A stretch of DNA of 64,000 nucleotides from Amorphophallus konjac (GCA_022559845.1 CM040120.1:169614334-169678333); one strand, 5' to 3'. Counted from the first letter of the stretch, positions 11,245-23,348 are shown. The notes: generated by a model from the sequence alone, not told the origin. Program-made: numbers and translations.

Positions 11245-11823
11245 GGAGGGAATTGGGTCGGTTAGGGGTCTCTTGTCCTTGGGATCGTTTGGGGTGGAAG
11301 TGGGGGCTAAAGAGGCTTGACTAGTGTAGGTTAGGGAAGGGGGGTTTGGTTGGGGTGTGGGGGCCCTCATGGGGTTAGGTGGGGAGGTGGAGGCCTTGGA
11401 CACTTGGGTTCTAGTGGTAAGGGTTTGGACGGGTGGGGTTGGAGGAGTGGGAGTGCTCCTCGAGTTTTGGTAACCCGGGTAGGAGGGAGGAGGTCGGGGA
11501 GTGTAGACTTTCCTAAGTTCGGCTCTCATGTTCTCCCATGTGTTAATAGGCTCTAGCCTCATAACCCTCCTAAATTGTTCAATAAACTTCCACCTATCCT
11601 CGGCATGGTACACAAGTCGACTCTTGGCAAGGTAGATTTTCATGGGTTCAGACATTGGATTCCTTTTAAAGTATTTGTCCATGTTTTCCTCCCACTCTAA
11701 ATATGCACTAGGGTGGTATCCGTTAAAGATAAGGTACTCAAATAGGACTTTGTCCAAAGGGGTGTCAATCGGACCTTTGCGGAGGGCCGAGTGAGATAGA
11801 TGTGACTTACATGAAGTAGCCAT
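11245..11823 (-). CDS. Element B gag-like ORF, N-terminal part
   Basis: Starts at the ATG at 11823, about 90 nt after the primer site. Residues ~30-120 look like a Ty3/gypsy retrotransposon gag core: a YLEWEENMDKYF stretch, then a RRVMRLEPINTWENMRAELR segment close to the usual 'W..M...LR..F.P' end. A Pro/Thr-rich stretch follows. The frame is cut at 11245 by the nested LTR and resumes at 8862. Role: structural gag, probably supplied in trans for packaging; pol must come from another element. Confidence 0.7.
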
Positions 11824-11908
11824 GCTAGTGGACAAAGAGATGCAACCGAAGACTCTAAATGCATATGAGCATCCTAGGACCAACTTGATAGAGACAAGTT
11901 GTGAACCT

Positions 11909-11921
11909 GGCTCTGATACCA
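11909..11921 (-). other. Primer binding site of element B
   Basis: The minus strand reads TGGTATCAGAGCC, two bases inside the right LTR end (GTCACATCA, then AG). Initiator Met tRNA type. It shows that 11924-14175 is the 5' LTR. Confidence 0.88.
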
Positions 11922-11923
11922 CT

Positions 11924-14175
11924 TGATGTGACACCACCTTGGGGTGATGACCACAAGACAATATGACCCTTGTACCTAAGGTTGCAAGCAAGCAAATTGG
12001 CGATGATACCACTCGAGCGGCTCACTCGCTTGGTGCACACTTATGCCCGTGGGCAACTAAACGATAATGGAGAGGGTCCGGGGTGGGACAATGATGCTCC
12101 GGTGCTTGGCAAGCTTGGGGAGAACCCCAATTGGGCCAGGGATGCCCACTCACGGGCGGCCGTCACACCATGGGTGTGGGTTGAAATGGCTCGCTCACAA
12201 CTCGCCCGCGATGGACACTCACGTGTTCGGCAATTTGGGTCGGGCCCTCGCTCTCCGTCCGACGCAGCAAAGCAAGAATACTAAGCTAAGCAAGTGATAT
12301 TGACCAGCAAGGAAAGGGGGACCGAGGCTCACCTAGCCGGCGTGAAGACGCCAACTCCGGCCGAAGACGGGGGCGAGCGGGGAGGCAAGGGTTTGCGCCC
12401 ACAAGCCGCATCGGTGTCGCTTCAAATCTGCGAAAATATTATTACATGAACTACACCTCTCGCAGGAGGGGGGCTCTTGGGGTGGGGGTTAGACTTATTA
12501 CAACCAAGATTACCTCCACGCAGGGAGGGGCCTTCAGCCGGCCAAGCGGGGTGGGGAAATTATGAAGAGAACGCCGACTCTCCAAGCTTCGCCGGTTCTG
12601 CCACTCTTCAGTTTTGTTGAATAGGTTGTCGATGAAGATGCTGCCACAGACTCAACCGAGCTCCAAATTTGATGAAACTGGTGCCAAAAGTTCCCCAGCT
12701 GGCCGAGGATGATGCTTGAATTTTTTGGGAAGCTCTGGAACTCGGGGCTGATCGGACCGGCGACTGGTGCAGGACAGCAACACTCTACCTCTGACTGATG
12801 CAGAACTGATACAGTGGATTGTAGAAAGCACTGCAGTCGCTCCTGAACTCCAAATCGAACGAAACTGGCGCTGACGCGATCGTGGTCGGAGTAGCTTCGA
12901 GTAGAAATTGACAGGGCCACAATCCGAGGTCGGAGAGGAGAATGGTAGCCCGATAAGTGAAGACAGGTCGAACCTGGACCTGCAGGGGGCAGACTGCACA
13001 CTCCGGCGAAGAAATTCAGAACAAATAGCTCGGGCGGGCGATTGGCGTCGTTCCTTCTGCTACTGATGGAGGACTAGACGAAGAAGAATTTTGTAGAAGG
13101 AAGCATGATCGAATTCCTCCAAGGTTGGCCGCTGAAAGGCTTCCAAGATCGCTCTGGCCTTCAGTCTAGGACAGATTGCGCAGTCGTTGAAGATGATGTT
13201 CCTCCGGACAGCTCCGAACTCGGATGCAGGCAGGAGTACCACCGTTGGAAAGAAGACTTGGAGACGATTCCAGTAATATAAGATATGCCACCGGGAGCCT
13301 TTAGGGGAAGTCATGGCTGCTACTACAAATCACTGCTTTTCTGAAACCTGCAACAGGGACAGAATAGGTGGAGGAGAGGGTGTGGGGAAGGGCATGAACA
13401 AGGGGTTATTTGGTGGATGGGGAAGGGGGGGTGCGACCTTGGGTGGTTAGGGAGGTGAAGAGATGAAAGGGCACAACCCAAGGGAGAGGGAAATTTGAAA
13501 TTTGGCCTAGGGAAGGGCTCTTTCAGTCTTGGGGAGAGGGAGGGTTGCTTGGGAGAGTGGAAAGGTGCCTAGGAGAAGGGGTTTCCACCTAGGGGTTGGA
13601 GGGGGAATTGAATGAGTGCATGGGGAAGGGGAAGGGGCCTTAATGAGGGGTGAATGGGGAAGAGAGAGAATGAATTTTGAAATTGGGGTGGGGAGGAGAG
13701 AGAGAGGGGGCACAACCCACTTAGAGAGAGTGATAGTAAGAGAGAGAGAGAGAGAGGGAGATATTGAGAGGGAACTAGAAGGTGTGGAAATTTTCTGGAT
13801 TCAATATTCAAGCATAATTGTTACAAATGAGAGAGGGGTGGGGCTATTTATAGACCCCACACTTTTCCTAAGACCAAACTGACCCTGACAAACTAACTAA
13901 TGACCAAACAGTCCAAGGGAGGGGCGCCCCTGGGCCTAGCCCAATGAATTGGGCCCATTAACCTATCAAACCAACATAATGACTTCAAGACTTAGGAAAA
14001 TGACTTTCTAACCTACGTACATGACTCAATAAAGGGAAAATTACATGTTTAAGACTGAAATAAAAATAAGAAAATTACATGACTCGACTCACAAATACAT
14101 GAGGAACATAATGGCGTACACCGACGATCAATCCGGGCTTCAGAAAATGTGGAGGGGCAAGGGATGTCCCCATCA
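11924..14175 (-). repeat. 5' LTR of element B
   Basis: 2,252 bp, the partner of 4429-6660. The small length difference comes from short indels, e.g. an extra GGGGAA near 13626 and a longer CTGACCCTGACAA stretch near 13880. TGATG/CATCA ends. Followed by TCTAC at 14176-14180. Confidence 0.88.
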
Positions 14176-14180
14176 TCTAC
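14176..14180. repeat. Target site duplication of element B, right
   Basis: TCTAC, identical to 4424-4428. Confidence 0.85.
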
Positions 14181-14349
14181 GGAGGATGAAGACTCGTATA
14201 TATAGCAGCAGCAGCAGCACATTGGGCGAGTGTGGCTTCCACGTTTCCTGCCCTTGAAATTCGGACCACGTGGCAGCATCCTGGTTCACGAGCCAGGCAC
14301 CTCGGATCACATGCCCTTTATTAGCATGCTCAGCAGCTAGAGTTAGGTG

Positions 14350-15470
14350 GCGTTAACGCACTTGCTTCACGGGGTTGACGCAGCCTTCAAAGACATTCTA
14401 CCAGCAAAACTCAAGTCTGCTGCATTGACACTTCCAACCCATGGCGTTGACGCATTGATGCGTTCCAGTGAGCAACCATCCTAGCCCTATTGACAGTTGC
14501 GTCGACGCTGCTCCACTGCTGTGTTGACGCATCGGTGATCCAGCATCTGAACTTAGATGGCTTTAGCGCTCTCACGTTTCGTGTGGAGTGCGTTGACGCA
14601 TTGTGCAACTGCGTCCACCCTCTGGTTACCTGGTCTATCCATCAACCTGCTGCGTCGACGCCACTTGATGAATGCGTTGACGCACCAGAGTAATCCAGTA
14701 ACCCATTGGCTCTCCCTTTGTAACTGCTGCGTCGACGCTCTCAGCATGCTGCGTTGACGCATGGACCTGCAGCGTCGATGCTGCCAATGTACTCCAGAGG
14801 CTGCAATAAGGGATTCTTGAACCGCTGCGTCCACGCTATTTGCTCACTGTGTTGACGCACCAGAATAATCCAGGAGCTTCTTTCTTGATTGTTTGAACTG
14901 CTGTGTCCACGTGTCAGCATTTTAGCCTCTTGGATCACGTGCCAAGTCTTGATGGCCTGAATCATCTGCAGACAGACAGAGGAAAATGAACTTAGTTCAG
15001 ACGAATGTATATACTTAAGCAGAGCTGCCAGTGTATGGACCTGAACAGTGCAGCGAGTGTACAGACTTGGTAAAACAAGGTCCAGTGTATAGACTTGCAG
15101 ATACGAAGCCAATGTACAGACTTAGAAGGATTTGAACCAGTGGCTGTACAGACTTTGAAGGAGGACCAATGTATGGACTTCAGGAGCATATGACACGGCT
15201 GTACAGACTTTGAATGAGTATAGAGTGTATAGACTTGAAAGTCTGAAAGTGATGTGCATACTTGTTGAGTTGACGCTGCAGCCCAATGAGTTGACGCTGC
15301 AACGTATATACTTTACGTTCAACTGATGGTGTATAGACTTAATAAAATGAAGAACCTGAACTGAAGAGTCGACGCATCAGCTCAAGGAGTTGACGCACTG
15401 GTGAAGAACAGAGACAAGTATGACTGAAGGGTCGACGCATCAGCACACTGAGTTGATGCACTGGTGTGGA
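14350..15470. repeat. Array of GCGTTGACGCA / GCGTCGACGC words
   Basis: About 20 copies of a near-palindromic word, GCGTTGACGCAT, TGCGTCGACGCT or one-base variants, at irregular 20-90 bp spacing (near 14430, 14490, 14520, 14590, 14655, 14680, 14728, 14750, 14770, 14845, 15270, 15290, 15370, 15395, 15430). Both orientations occur because the core GTCGAC is self-complementary. The sequence between copies is unrelated, so this is not a simple tandem repeat. Confidence 0.75.
15005..15340. repeat. Array of GTGTATAGACTTG words
   Basis: About 12 copies of TGTATAGACTT or TGTACAGACTT at 22-30 bp spacing, within the gap of the GCGTTGACGC array. One copy (near 15095) reads GAAGCCAATGTACAGACTT, which differs at one base from the repeat unit filling the CACTA TNP2 intron at 38330-39190. 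Confidence 0.75.
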
Positions 15471-15640
15471 GACTGTGCAGACAGAGTGTTGACAGAATTA
15501 AGGTAGAGCATGTTATCTGACAGCCATATGAACTCCATTAACTTACATGATAAAACATGAATTTATCGAGCATATAAAAGACACAGCTAGATGACTCACA
15601 GTGAATAACTCACTTCAAGGACCAATCATCAAAACCACAG

Positions 15641-16073
15641 GGGCACTACATGAGGGAAGACTGTTAGAGAAAATCCCAAGCGGTAAAGAGGAAAGGGCGC
15701 CTTTCGGTCCTTCTTATAGGCCAAAGGAGGCTACACGCCTCAAACGCCCCCCCTCTCAAAAACACGCCAAAGGATTTCTCCCCTGAACGGTCAACTCTAA
15801 CTCCTCGTTTCCCGCCCCAGCGGGATTCACGAAGCGGCCTGGCATCCAAAGCGTGAGGGAACGGAAAGACGCCCCATCGGAAGCCTACCAAATCAGCATG
15901 CGAAAACCACGCAGGACATATTGGCACTTTTCAACTACTCCAGATACGCCAGCCAAATCACGGCAAGGATGGCGATCAAACAAGTAAGTCATTTATTATC
16001 TCAGAAAGAGGAAACTCTCTAAAGGAGGAAAGAGAGACAAACAAGAGAAAGGGGCAAAATAAGGTAAAATACA
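15641..16073. other. Boundary stretch, no gene
   Basis: Junction between the copia A LTR and the GC-rich remnant. No coding signal on either strand. The boundary position is uncertain within about 30 bp. Confidence 0.35.
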
Positions 16074-18737
16074 TCAGGCCTCGGGCCCACTTTGAAGCTC
16101 AGAAGTGACGGAAGTAGGCGCGTCACCCCCAGCACCTTCGGTGACGGCCGACCCGGGCACTGACCTCGCCTTTGCGAGAACTGTCTCGGTCGCGAGCCCT
16201 CCCGAGGCGTCCGGAGTTGGTGACCCCGCCGTAGGAGACCCCTCTGGATCTTCCCCGCTCGACGCAGAGGAGCTAGAAACCGACTCATCCGAGTCATAGA
16301 CCTGGCCCAAAGGGAACTCGATCCCGGAGTCTCGATCGAAGGCGTAGTCCACCGCCCGACGATAACCCTGCTTAAACCCCTTTCGGGTGCCACGGTGAAG
16401 CACTACCTCGTAATATGGTAGGGCGGCTCTCTCTAGGTCGGCTGAGTAAGCGTCCGAGCTTCTATATCGCTCGATCGCCTCCGCCTCGATCTGCTCCATC
16501 CTTCCAACGAGCTCGACCCGAGCCCGCTCCGCCTCGGCCGCACGCTCCTCTGCTCCCGCCAGGCGTTCCTCTGCCGCGACCATCCCTCGCTCGGCCTCGC
16601 TCGACCGCCTCTCCGCCCGGACTCGGTCCGCCTCGGCCACAGAACGAAGGCGCTCCGCTACCTCCGCCCGGTCCAGTAACTCGGCCCGTTCGAGCTCCCA
16701 GCGACCGTCCAGCTCAAGGTGACGCAGACGCTCCTCTTCCAAGAGTTTACCCTTCCTCTCGAGCGACTCCCGGGCCTTAGCCAACTGCTCAGTCAGCGCC
16801 TCGATTTCTAGCCGGCTCGCCCGTGCCAAGTCCCTGATCGCGGAGAACTCCCGTCGGAGCCCCTCATGTTCCTCGATGAGGCGGGCCAGTTTCCTCTCGC
16901 ACCCCCTGAGGGCCCAGGCGAGATTCGATCACTCCGCCTCCGTCCGAGCGTAAGTCTCCGCCATCAAGGCCGCCGACCGAGCCATGACTAGGCCGCCCTC
17001 CATGAGGACGTCGAGGACGCCGGAGGGGGAGTGGCGCTTGTCTCCCCCCCTCATCTTTGCGGTAACCTCTCGGCAAACCCGGTACAGGTCGCCCGAAACG
17101 CCGAGCCTTTCCAAAGCCTCCGGCATGGAGATACGCTCCCCACCGGACGCCCCGCCAGAAGGATCGGCCCGAGCGACAGGGCCGACCGCCCCGCGTGCCG
17201 CGGTCGGTTGGGGTTGCGATGCCTCCCCGGGCGAACCCCCAACCTCGACTGACGCCGCAGGATCGACCGCACCAAGAACTTCGGGCACTTGGGGCTGCGA
17301 CGCCCTCGCGGGCGAACCCCCATCCCTATCTGTCTCGGCCCGCGCCTCTCCGCCCGAGACAACGCCGACCTCGACCGGTCTCCCGGTCTCGACGCCGGCC
17401 GCTACAGCGCCGGCCCCCTCCATACCCGGGGAGGGGAGAACTGACCCATCTCCGCTGTCTGAGGGGCCCCCAGTCTCTTCGGCCCCCTCTCGCCTGGTAG
17501 GTGGGGGAGCTGGCCCGGAAGGGTCGGCCCCACATTGCCCCCGAGAGGGGAGCGCCGCCGAGCCACAATCACCCCCGGCAGCGGTAGGATGGCCGGCCTT
17601 CTTGGCCCGTTTCTTGGCCTTCACGGCTTCCCGCAATCTCCCCTCCAGGGGATCCTTGCGCTTCGCCCCGCTTGACCGCGAAGATCCCTCGGAGGCCGCC
17701 CCCTTGCCCTTATCCCGGGCTTGGGAACGACCCGCGGGAGCGACAGGCTCATCGGCCGCCGAATCATCCCCAAGATCGACGACCTCGGTGACCTCTTCCA
17801 AGGGCTCCCGCCGGATGTCTGCAATGAAGAAGAAGATTCGGTTAGGAAATGAAAAGTCGACCCTCCGATCCCGCAGAAGAATCCGAAGAATGGCACCTGA
17901 TGGCTTGAGCTGTGTAAGCAGATACCGCTCCACGTTCTCCAACGTCACCAGCTCCTCAGTCGACCGACGATTTGTCAACAAGAGAGCGGCGTACTCTTCC
18001 ACGTCGGCGGGGAACTCCTCCTGGCGCAGGGGAAGATTCGGATGGAAGTTAGGCATAACCTGGCACCTCCATGACTCATCCACTGCTTCCGCCTTCACCC
18101 AGAAAAACTACCTCTTCCACCCTTTGTGCGAAGAATCCTTCACCGCCAGTGGAATACAACTCCGATTCCTGCGCACCTGGATAAAATAGAAGCCTTTCCC
18201 CGCCGACGGATGTGCCTTCAACTCAAAGAAATAATGAAAAAGATCCAGCGACGGGGGAACCCCCTGCAGGCGGCAGAGGATCCGAAAGGCAGAAAGCAGG
18301 AGATACGAGTTGGCCACCAGCTGAACAGGCGCCAACACGAAAAAATTGAGAAGCTTCAAGACGAAAGGATCGAAGGGGAGGTAGAATCCGCTCTTCCACG
18401 CCAGGAGAAAAGTACAAATATGGCTCGTACGGCTGTCCAAGCTCGTCTCATATGGGGCAGCAGCTACAAAGCTATATTGGAGAGGCAGGCGAAATCGATG
18501 CTCCAATTTCTTCACATCAGCCTCCCCCAACTCACTGCGATTGGGGACGGGCTCCCGCCTCACCTGCTCGACTTCCGAGCGCAGATCCGCCATCGAGCTG
18601 GAAGAAGAACCTTCACTAGAGCCCGAAGACTCTGGGGGAGAAGGAAGCCGCCGGATCGCCTCCGCGGTTACACGCGCCAGCTCCTTAAATGTCGCCGCAA
18701 GAGCTTGCTCCCCCGCTGTATCTTCACGGCGCATCAA
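16074..18737 (-). pseudogene. Gag-like 'putative gypsy type transposon' ORF
   Basis: One minus-strand frame of about 887 codons with only two in-frame stops: TAG near 18108-18110 and TGA near 16929-16931, the latter probably an old Trp codon. The N-terminal third carries the segment typical of the Transposase_28 / putative gypsy-type family (motifs FYLPFDPFVLKLLNFF, AFRILCRLQGVPPSLDLFHY, KGFYFIQVRR). The middle is Pro/Gly/Ala-rich and acidic. The C-terminal part (about 16930-16500) is a long Glu/Arg/Ala coiled coil, followed by a Ser-rich tail. The region is much richer in GC than its flanks. In TAT-type gypsy elements an extra antisense ORF lies before the 3' LTR; since the LTR-like stretch at ~19360 looks plus-oriented, this could be such an ORF. 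It could equally be the gag of a non-autonomous element. Confidence 0.65.
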
Positions 18738-19359
18738 GTAGCCCCAGAAGCAGAGAAATGGAGGAAAGGCCGAAAACCCTAAAAAGACTGGGAGGAACGA
18801 GCAGCGCCCTACGCCTATAAACCCTCGCGGGAGGCGGCGCGCCGTTTCAACCTCCGAGAAAAAGGGGGCCCCTTCATTTCAAATCCGTCAAGATCATTAT
18901 TACTACGGGCCCAGGCGACCGCTACACGTGGCTTCATCACGCCAACAGGATTCCACCCACCCGAGCCACGCCGGTCCAAAGCCTCGAAAAACTACTCAAC
19001 CGAGCCTCCTTGGCTCGGGAGTAGGAGGGGGACAAGTGGAGAGGGGGATTCCTGCAGCCCACTCAAAGAGCAGACCCAACTAGTCCCAACAAGGCCCAAC
19101 GAGGCAAGCTCGCCCAAGTGACAGCCCGCAGGGCCCACTCGGAAAAGCCCAATAAAATAATGCTCGAGGAAACAACTCTCCTAGGCGGCCCCAAGGCTCG
19201 AAGAGCCCGAGCCTCGGTCAGGTCACAGGAAGACCCGCGCACGAGCTATCCCTCCGCACGAAGGGGGGAAGCGCTAGCCGGTCTATCCGACCCATCTCCT
19301 CACCGAGCTAGGCCTATCGCCCGATAGGGCCGGCCCCCCTAAGCTCGGAACGACCGATA
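18738..19359. other. Untranslated part of the GC-rich remnant
   Basis: GC-rich, with no convincing coding frame. A purine-rich stretch at about 19018-19050 on the plus strand (GGAGTAGGAGGGGGAC and onward) could be a polypurine tract. Confidence 0.35.
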
Positions 19360-19775
19360 AAATGTTCATCACTGTAGCCGTTAGAGTCCATAGCGGGCCA
19401 AACGCTAAGAAGTCCAGGAGCTCCGGCTTCCCCGCGAGGATAACGCCCCCACGATGAGGCCATAAAAGCCCACGACGAGGACGTAACCTCCACCGGAGAC
19501 CTCTCAGCTTGCAGGACTCCAGAGGGTGATGCACTATTTAAACCTGGGATACCCTCCTGCGAAAGGTAAGTCCAAGAGGGCATTGTTCCACCCCCAACTC
19601 CTGAGCAAGGATCACTTCACCCCATTGGTGGAGAGGGATCTCGCGCCTTCACCTTCTCCTCCCTATCGCTGCTCCCACCATTGCTCTACTGTCTTGAGCG
19701 TCGGAGGGTTTTGCCCCAGGGAATCCCCCTGGGCCCTCTGACCCGTTTCCATGTCTTACAGTTCATTAACTTGGT
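19360..19775 (+). repeat. Probable LTR or promoter region of a gypsy-type remnant
   Basis: The plus strand starts near TGTTCATCACTG and holds a TATA-like box (CTATTTAAACC near 19536), then a leader including CTTGAGCGTCGGAGGG, a phrase I associate with LTRs of plant gypsy elements. It ends where the tandem duplication begins. No second copy is in the window, so the LTR call is tentative. Confidence 0.4.
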
Positions 19776-20360
19776 GATTACCAGCCAGCTCAGGAACCAG
19801 CGTGAGATATCGCCTCTTCAGTCCCAATGACTAACTTGCCAGTCCGAAGGAACGGAATGTCCAACGGAGGGCTCGTATGTCACCGAGAGTTGATGTGTAT
19901 ACATAAACCAATCATGAAACAGGGACTCCATCTACGGACGTGAGATGAGAGTGCCAGAAGACCCGCGGTATGGGTCAAAATCGAAAGAAAACGGTGAGAA
20001 CATGAGTGCGTTAATTATAGAATTCATGTCCATCCAATTCTATAATTAACTATAATTAAATAAACTTATATTATTTGATGCCCAGGGGTGACGTCATTTA
20101 TTAATTAGAGTCCTCTTGGAGGGACGTTAATTTTATGATTTTTAACTTAATTTATTTAACAAGAATTCACATTTATATCTATTTAATTGAATAATTTCAA
20201 AAACATACATTCAAAAACACATTGATTTATTTAAAATAATTTAAGGAAATAGAATATATGATAATTAGGAGAAAAATACAAGGATTCTAAATATATATTT
20301 TTTATAATTTTCTGTTACATATTTTAATAAATATGGATTTTCAAAGATATACATACATGA

Positions 20361-20416
<56 letters not shown>

Positions 20417-21106
20417 AATCTGACGCCATTGTACAGTGGCGTCCATTTTTAATATGACGACCTATAGTCGGTCGTTATTTCAAAAAAAGTTTATTTTCAA
20501 ACCTCCCGTTTCTATACGTAACGATGTCGGAATCTAGTTTATAATATACCGAAATGACGGGCTCGAAAAACTCTACCTAACCAGACGTTCAAAATAATTT
20601 TTTGTTGAGAGACGGGGGATCTTGAGATAGGGGGCACGAGAAATGGTGTAACCACTTTCACTACCTCGGTCTCCACCCCAATAGTACGCCCATAAATTTT
20701 CATGGCCAAAGGATACTCCTATACCCATGAACAAACTATTAATGCGAAAACTCATAACTAACATCTATATAATTGACGACTGGTCGTTTATCAATTTTCA
20801 GGATTTCATTAAATGGCGACTTGGTCGTTGCCATCTTCTATGAATATAGCGCCCTAGACAGGGTTGCTATTTCAAAGAAACGTCATAGTGCAATGCGTCA
20901 CTTCCTTTTCCACTAGATTGATTTATGAATAGTAGCATTTTTTTCAATCTAAAATTTTTATGACACAAGTATATGGACATGTCAAGAAAAATTGCAAGAT
21001 TCCAAAACTATATTCATCCATTAAATCAGATAATTGGTTATAGAGATATTAAATTTTTAACATGTGTAATTATTAATTCATATGGCAATTGACGACCGTT
21101 TACGAG
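19776..21106. repeat. 1.33-kb tandem duplication, copy 1
   Basis: Directly followed by a second copy starting at 21107; the two are nearly identical, differing at a few bases and in a (TA)n run. The unit begins GATTACCAGCCAGCTCAGG and ends GACGACCGTTTACGAG. It holds several short inverted words (GGTCGT...ACGACC; GACGCC...GGCGTC), such as GTACAGTGGCGTCC near 20434. These recall subterminal regions of a DNA transposon. A 63-codon minus-strand frame recurs in both copies and is not credible as a gene. Confidence 0.8.
20360..20414. repeat. (TA)n microsatellite
   Basis: More than 20 TA units in copy 1. The matching run in copy 2 (about 21692-21716) is roughly 28 bp shorter, which accounts for the length difference between the copies. 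Confidence 0.9.
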
Positions 21107-22409
21107 GATTACCAGCCAGCTCAGGAACCAGCGTGAGATATCGCCTCTTCAGTCCCAATGACTAACTTGCCAGTCCGAAGGAACGGAATGTCCAACGGAG
21201 GGCTCGTATGTCACCGAGAGTTGATGTGTATACATAAACCAATCATGAAACAGAGACTCCATCTACGGACGTGAGATGAGAGTGCCAGAAGACCCGCGGT
21301 ATGGGTCAAAATCGAAAGAAAACGGTGAGAACATGAGTGCGTTAATTATAGAATTCATGTCCATCCAATTCTATAATTAACTATAATTAAATAAACTTAT
21401 ATTATTTGATGCCCAGGGGTGACGTCATTTATTAATTAGAGTCCTCTTGGAGGGACGTTAATTTTATGATTTTTAACTTAATTTATTTAACAAGAATTCA
21501 CATTTATATCTATTTAATTGAATAATTTCAAAAACATACATTCAAAAACACATTGATTTATTTAAAATAATTTAAGGAAATAGAATATATGATAATTAGG
21601 AGAAAAATACAAGGATTCTAAATATATATTTTTTATAATTTTCTGTTACATATTTTAATAAATATGGATTTTCAAAGATATACATACATGATATATGTAT
21701 ATATATATATATATATGTTAATCTGACGCCATTGTACAGTGGCGTCCATTTTTAATATGACAACCTATAGTCGGTCGTTATTTCAAAAAAAGTGTATTTT
21801 CAAACCTCCCGTTTCTATACGTAACGATGTCGGAATCTAGCTTATAATATACCGAAATGACGGGCTCGAAAAACTCTACCTAACCAGACGTTCAAAATAA
21901 TTTTTCGTTGAGAGACGGGGGATCTTGAGATAGGGGGCACGAGAAATGGTGTAACCACTTTCACTACCTCGGTCTCCACCCCAATAGTACGCCCATAAAT
22001 TTTCATGGCCAAAGGATACTCCTATACCCATGAACAAACTATTAATGCGAAAACTCATAACTAACATCTATATAATTGACGACTGGTCGTTGATCAATTT
22101 TCAGGATTTCATTAAATGGCGACTTGGTCGTTGCCATCTTCTATGAATATAGCGCCCTAGACAGGGTTGCTATTTCAAAGAAACGTCATAGTGCAATGCG
22201 TCATTTCCTTTTCCACTAGATTGATTTATGAATAGTAGCATTTTTTTCAATATAAAATTTTTATGACACAAGTATATGGACATGTCAAGAAAAATTGCAA
22301 GATTCCAAAACTATATTCATGCATTAAATCAGATAATTGGTTATAGAGATATTAAATTTTTAACATGTGTAATTATTAATTCATATGGCAATTGACGACC
22401 GTTTACGAG
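21107..22409. repeat. 1.33-kb tandem duplication, copy 2
   Basis: Second copy of 19776-21106. Beyond 22409 the sequence continues with GGCGTCAAAAAG ... GACGCC ... GGGTCGTC, more of the same inverted words, so the parental element extended to the right and the duplication was made within it. Confidence 0.8.
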
Positions 22410-23345
22410 GGCGTCAAAAAGAATTGACGCCCTAGGTTGGGTCGTCTTTTACAAAAAAAATTCAGAACTCGATAGAACACATCGATAACTACATGCATGA
22501 TATATATATATTTGATTTTTGGCTTTTAACCATGATTAAACTTTGTTTGGGCTACGAAACTTGAGAGAACCTACCTTTTGGAAGATTTGAGGGATGAACA
22601 GTGCCGAAATCAATACTCTATTTTTTGAAGAAGAAGATGCCCTTCCTCTCGTGCAGGTACTCAGCAGGATGAAGGTGGAAGATGGGGGGAGAAGGCCACG
22701 CCTTCACACGTCCGGCAGACAGGAAGAAGAAGGAAGAAGAGGATGAAGCCTCTTCTTGCACGTCTGCATAGCAGGAGGAAGGAGAGGAAGACGATTGCCT
22801 TCACGCTTCCGCCAGCAGGAAGAAGAATGGACGCAGAGGAGGATGATCACGGTAGCAGCAGGAGGACGTCGATGCAGCAGTAACGTTGCTACGTTCGACG
22901 GAGACGTAGTCTTATAGGGTTGTGTGGGTTCTGGAGGATTCTAATGCTCGGTTACGGAAGGGGTTTACGATCAAAATTGGCAGGGTTTTAATCCATTCCG
23001 GGCATTACTCCATTAGATTAATCTCTTGCTAATAAGATCGCCGCCTGCCATCTTTTGATTTGAAAACCCTAAAAACTATGCAATGCACGAGCACGTATTG
23101 CCATGGGTGGTTTTTGGGTCAACTATAGTGATGGCCGAGTGCATTTGGGTTGGGCATATAATAGGGTGTGCTTGTTTGAGTTCTTTTACGTATTGTAACC
23201 CCATGTCTTATGGGCCCATTGGTTTGGAGCTTTACCCATATTAGCTTTAATGGAAAAAGCCCATTAAGTGTAGATATAACTCAATTATTTTCTATTTAGT
23301 CTTCTTTATGCGACTTAAATTTATTTAGAATGTATTTATTCCTTA
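22410..23345. other. No recognisable gene; purine-rich stretch
   Basis: 22620-22880 is rich in GAAGAAGA/GGAGGAAG on the plus strand, with CTTCACAC-type breaks, perhaps a decayed low-complexity exon. Nothing with coding support on either strand. Confidence 0.3.
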
Positions 23346-23348
23346 TTT

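Larger units (their letters stand above)
4429..14175 (-). mobile_element. Element B: 9.7-kb gag-only LTR retrotransposon
   Basis: Complete LTR element inserted in the copia A LTR. Two direct repeats (4429-6660 and 11924-14175) start TGATGTGA and end CCCCATCA, with perfect TGATG/CATCA termini. Flanking TCTAC duplications match. The primer site beside the right LTR shows that the element reads on the minus strand. The internal part holds one gag-like ORF with a Pro/Thr-rich extension and no protease, reverse transcriptase, RNase H or integrase, so it fits the large non-autonomous (LARD/TR-GAG) class. The LTRs differ at a few percent of positions by eye. It is split by the insertion at 8868-11244. 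Confidence 0.88.
14181..15640 (-). mobile_element. Copia A 5' LTR, upstream (U3) part
   Basis: Continues the LTR cut at 4428. On the minus strand it holds a TATA-like box (CTGCTATATATACG, plus positions about 14191-14204) with the GAA-rich leader downstream, so 14205-15640 would be U3. U3 is filled with two word families (see the two repeat entries). The outer end is probably near 15639, where the minus strand reads TGTGGTTTTGATGATTGG, like the start of many copia LTRs. No target duplication can be checked because the other end lies outside the window. Confidence 0.55.

Noticed and set aside
16984..18189. 401-codon plus-strand frame
   Set aside because: Shadow of the minus-strand gag-like ORF in GC-rich sequence; Pro/Ser/Arg low complexity, no family features.
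20573..22067. Identical 63-codon minus-strand frames in both 1.33-kb copies
   Set aside because: Identity follows from the recent duplication; the frame is short, AT-rich and has no family features.
22620..22880. Possible coding exon in the GAAGA-rich stretch
   Set aside because: No long frame, no splice context and low complexity.
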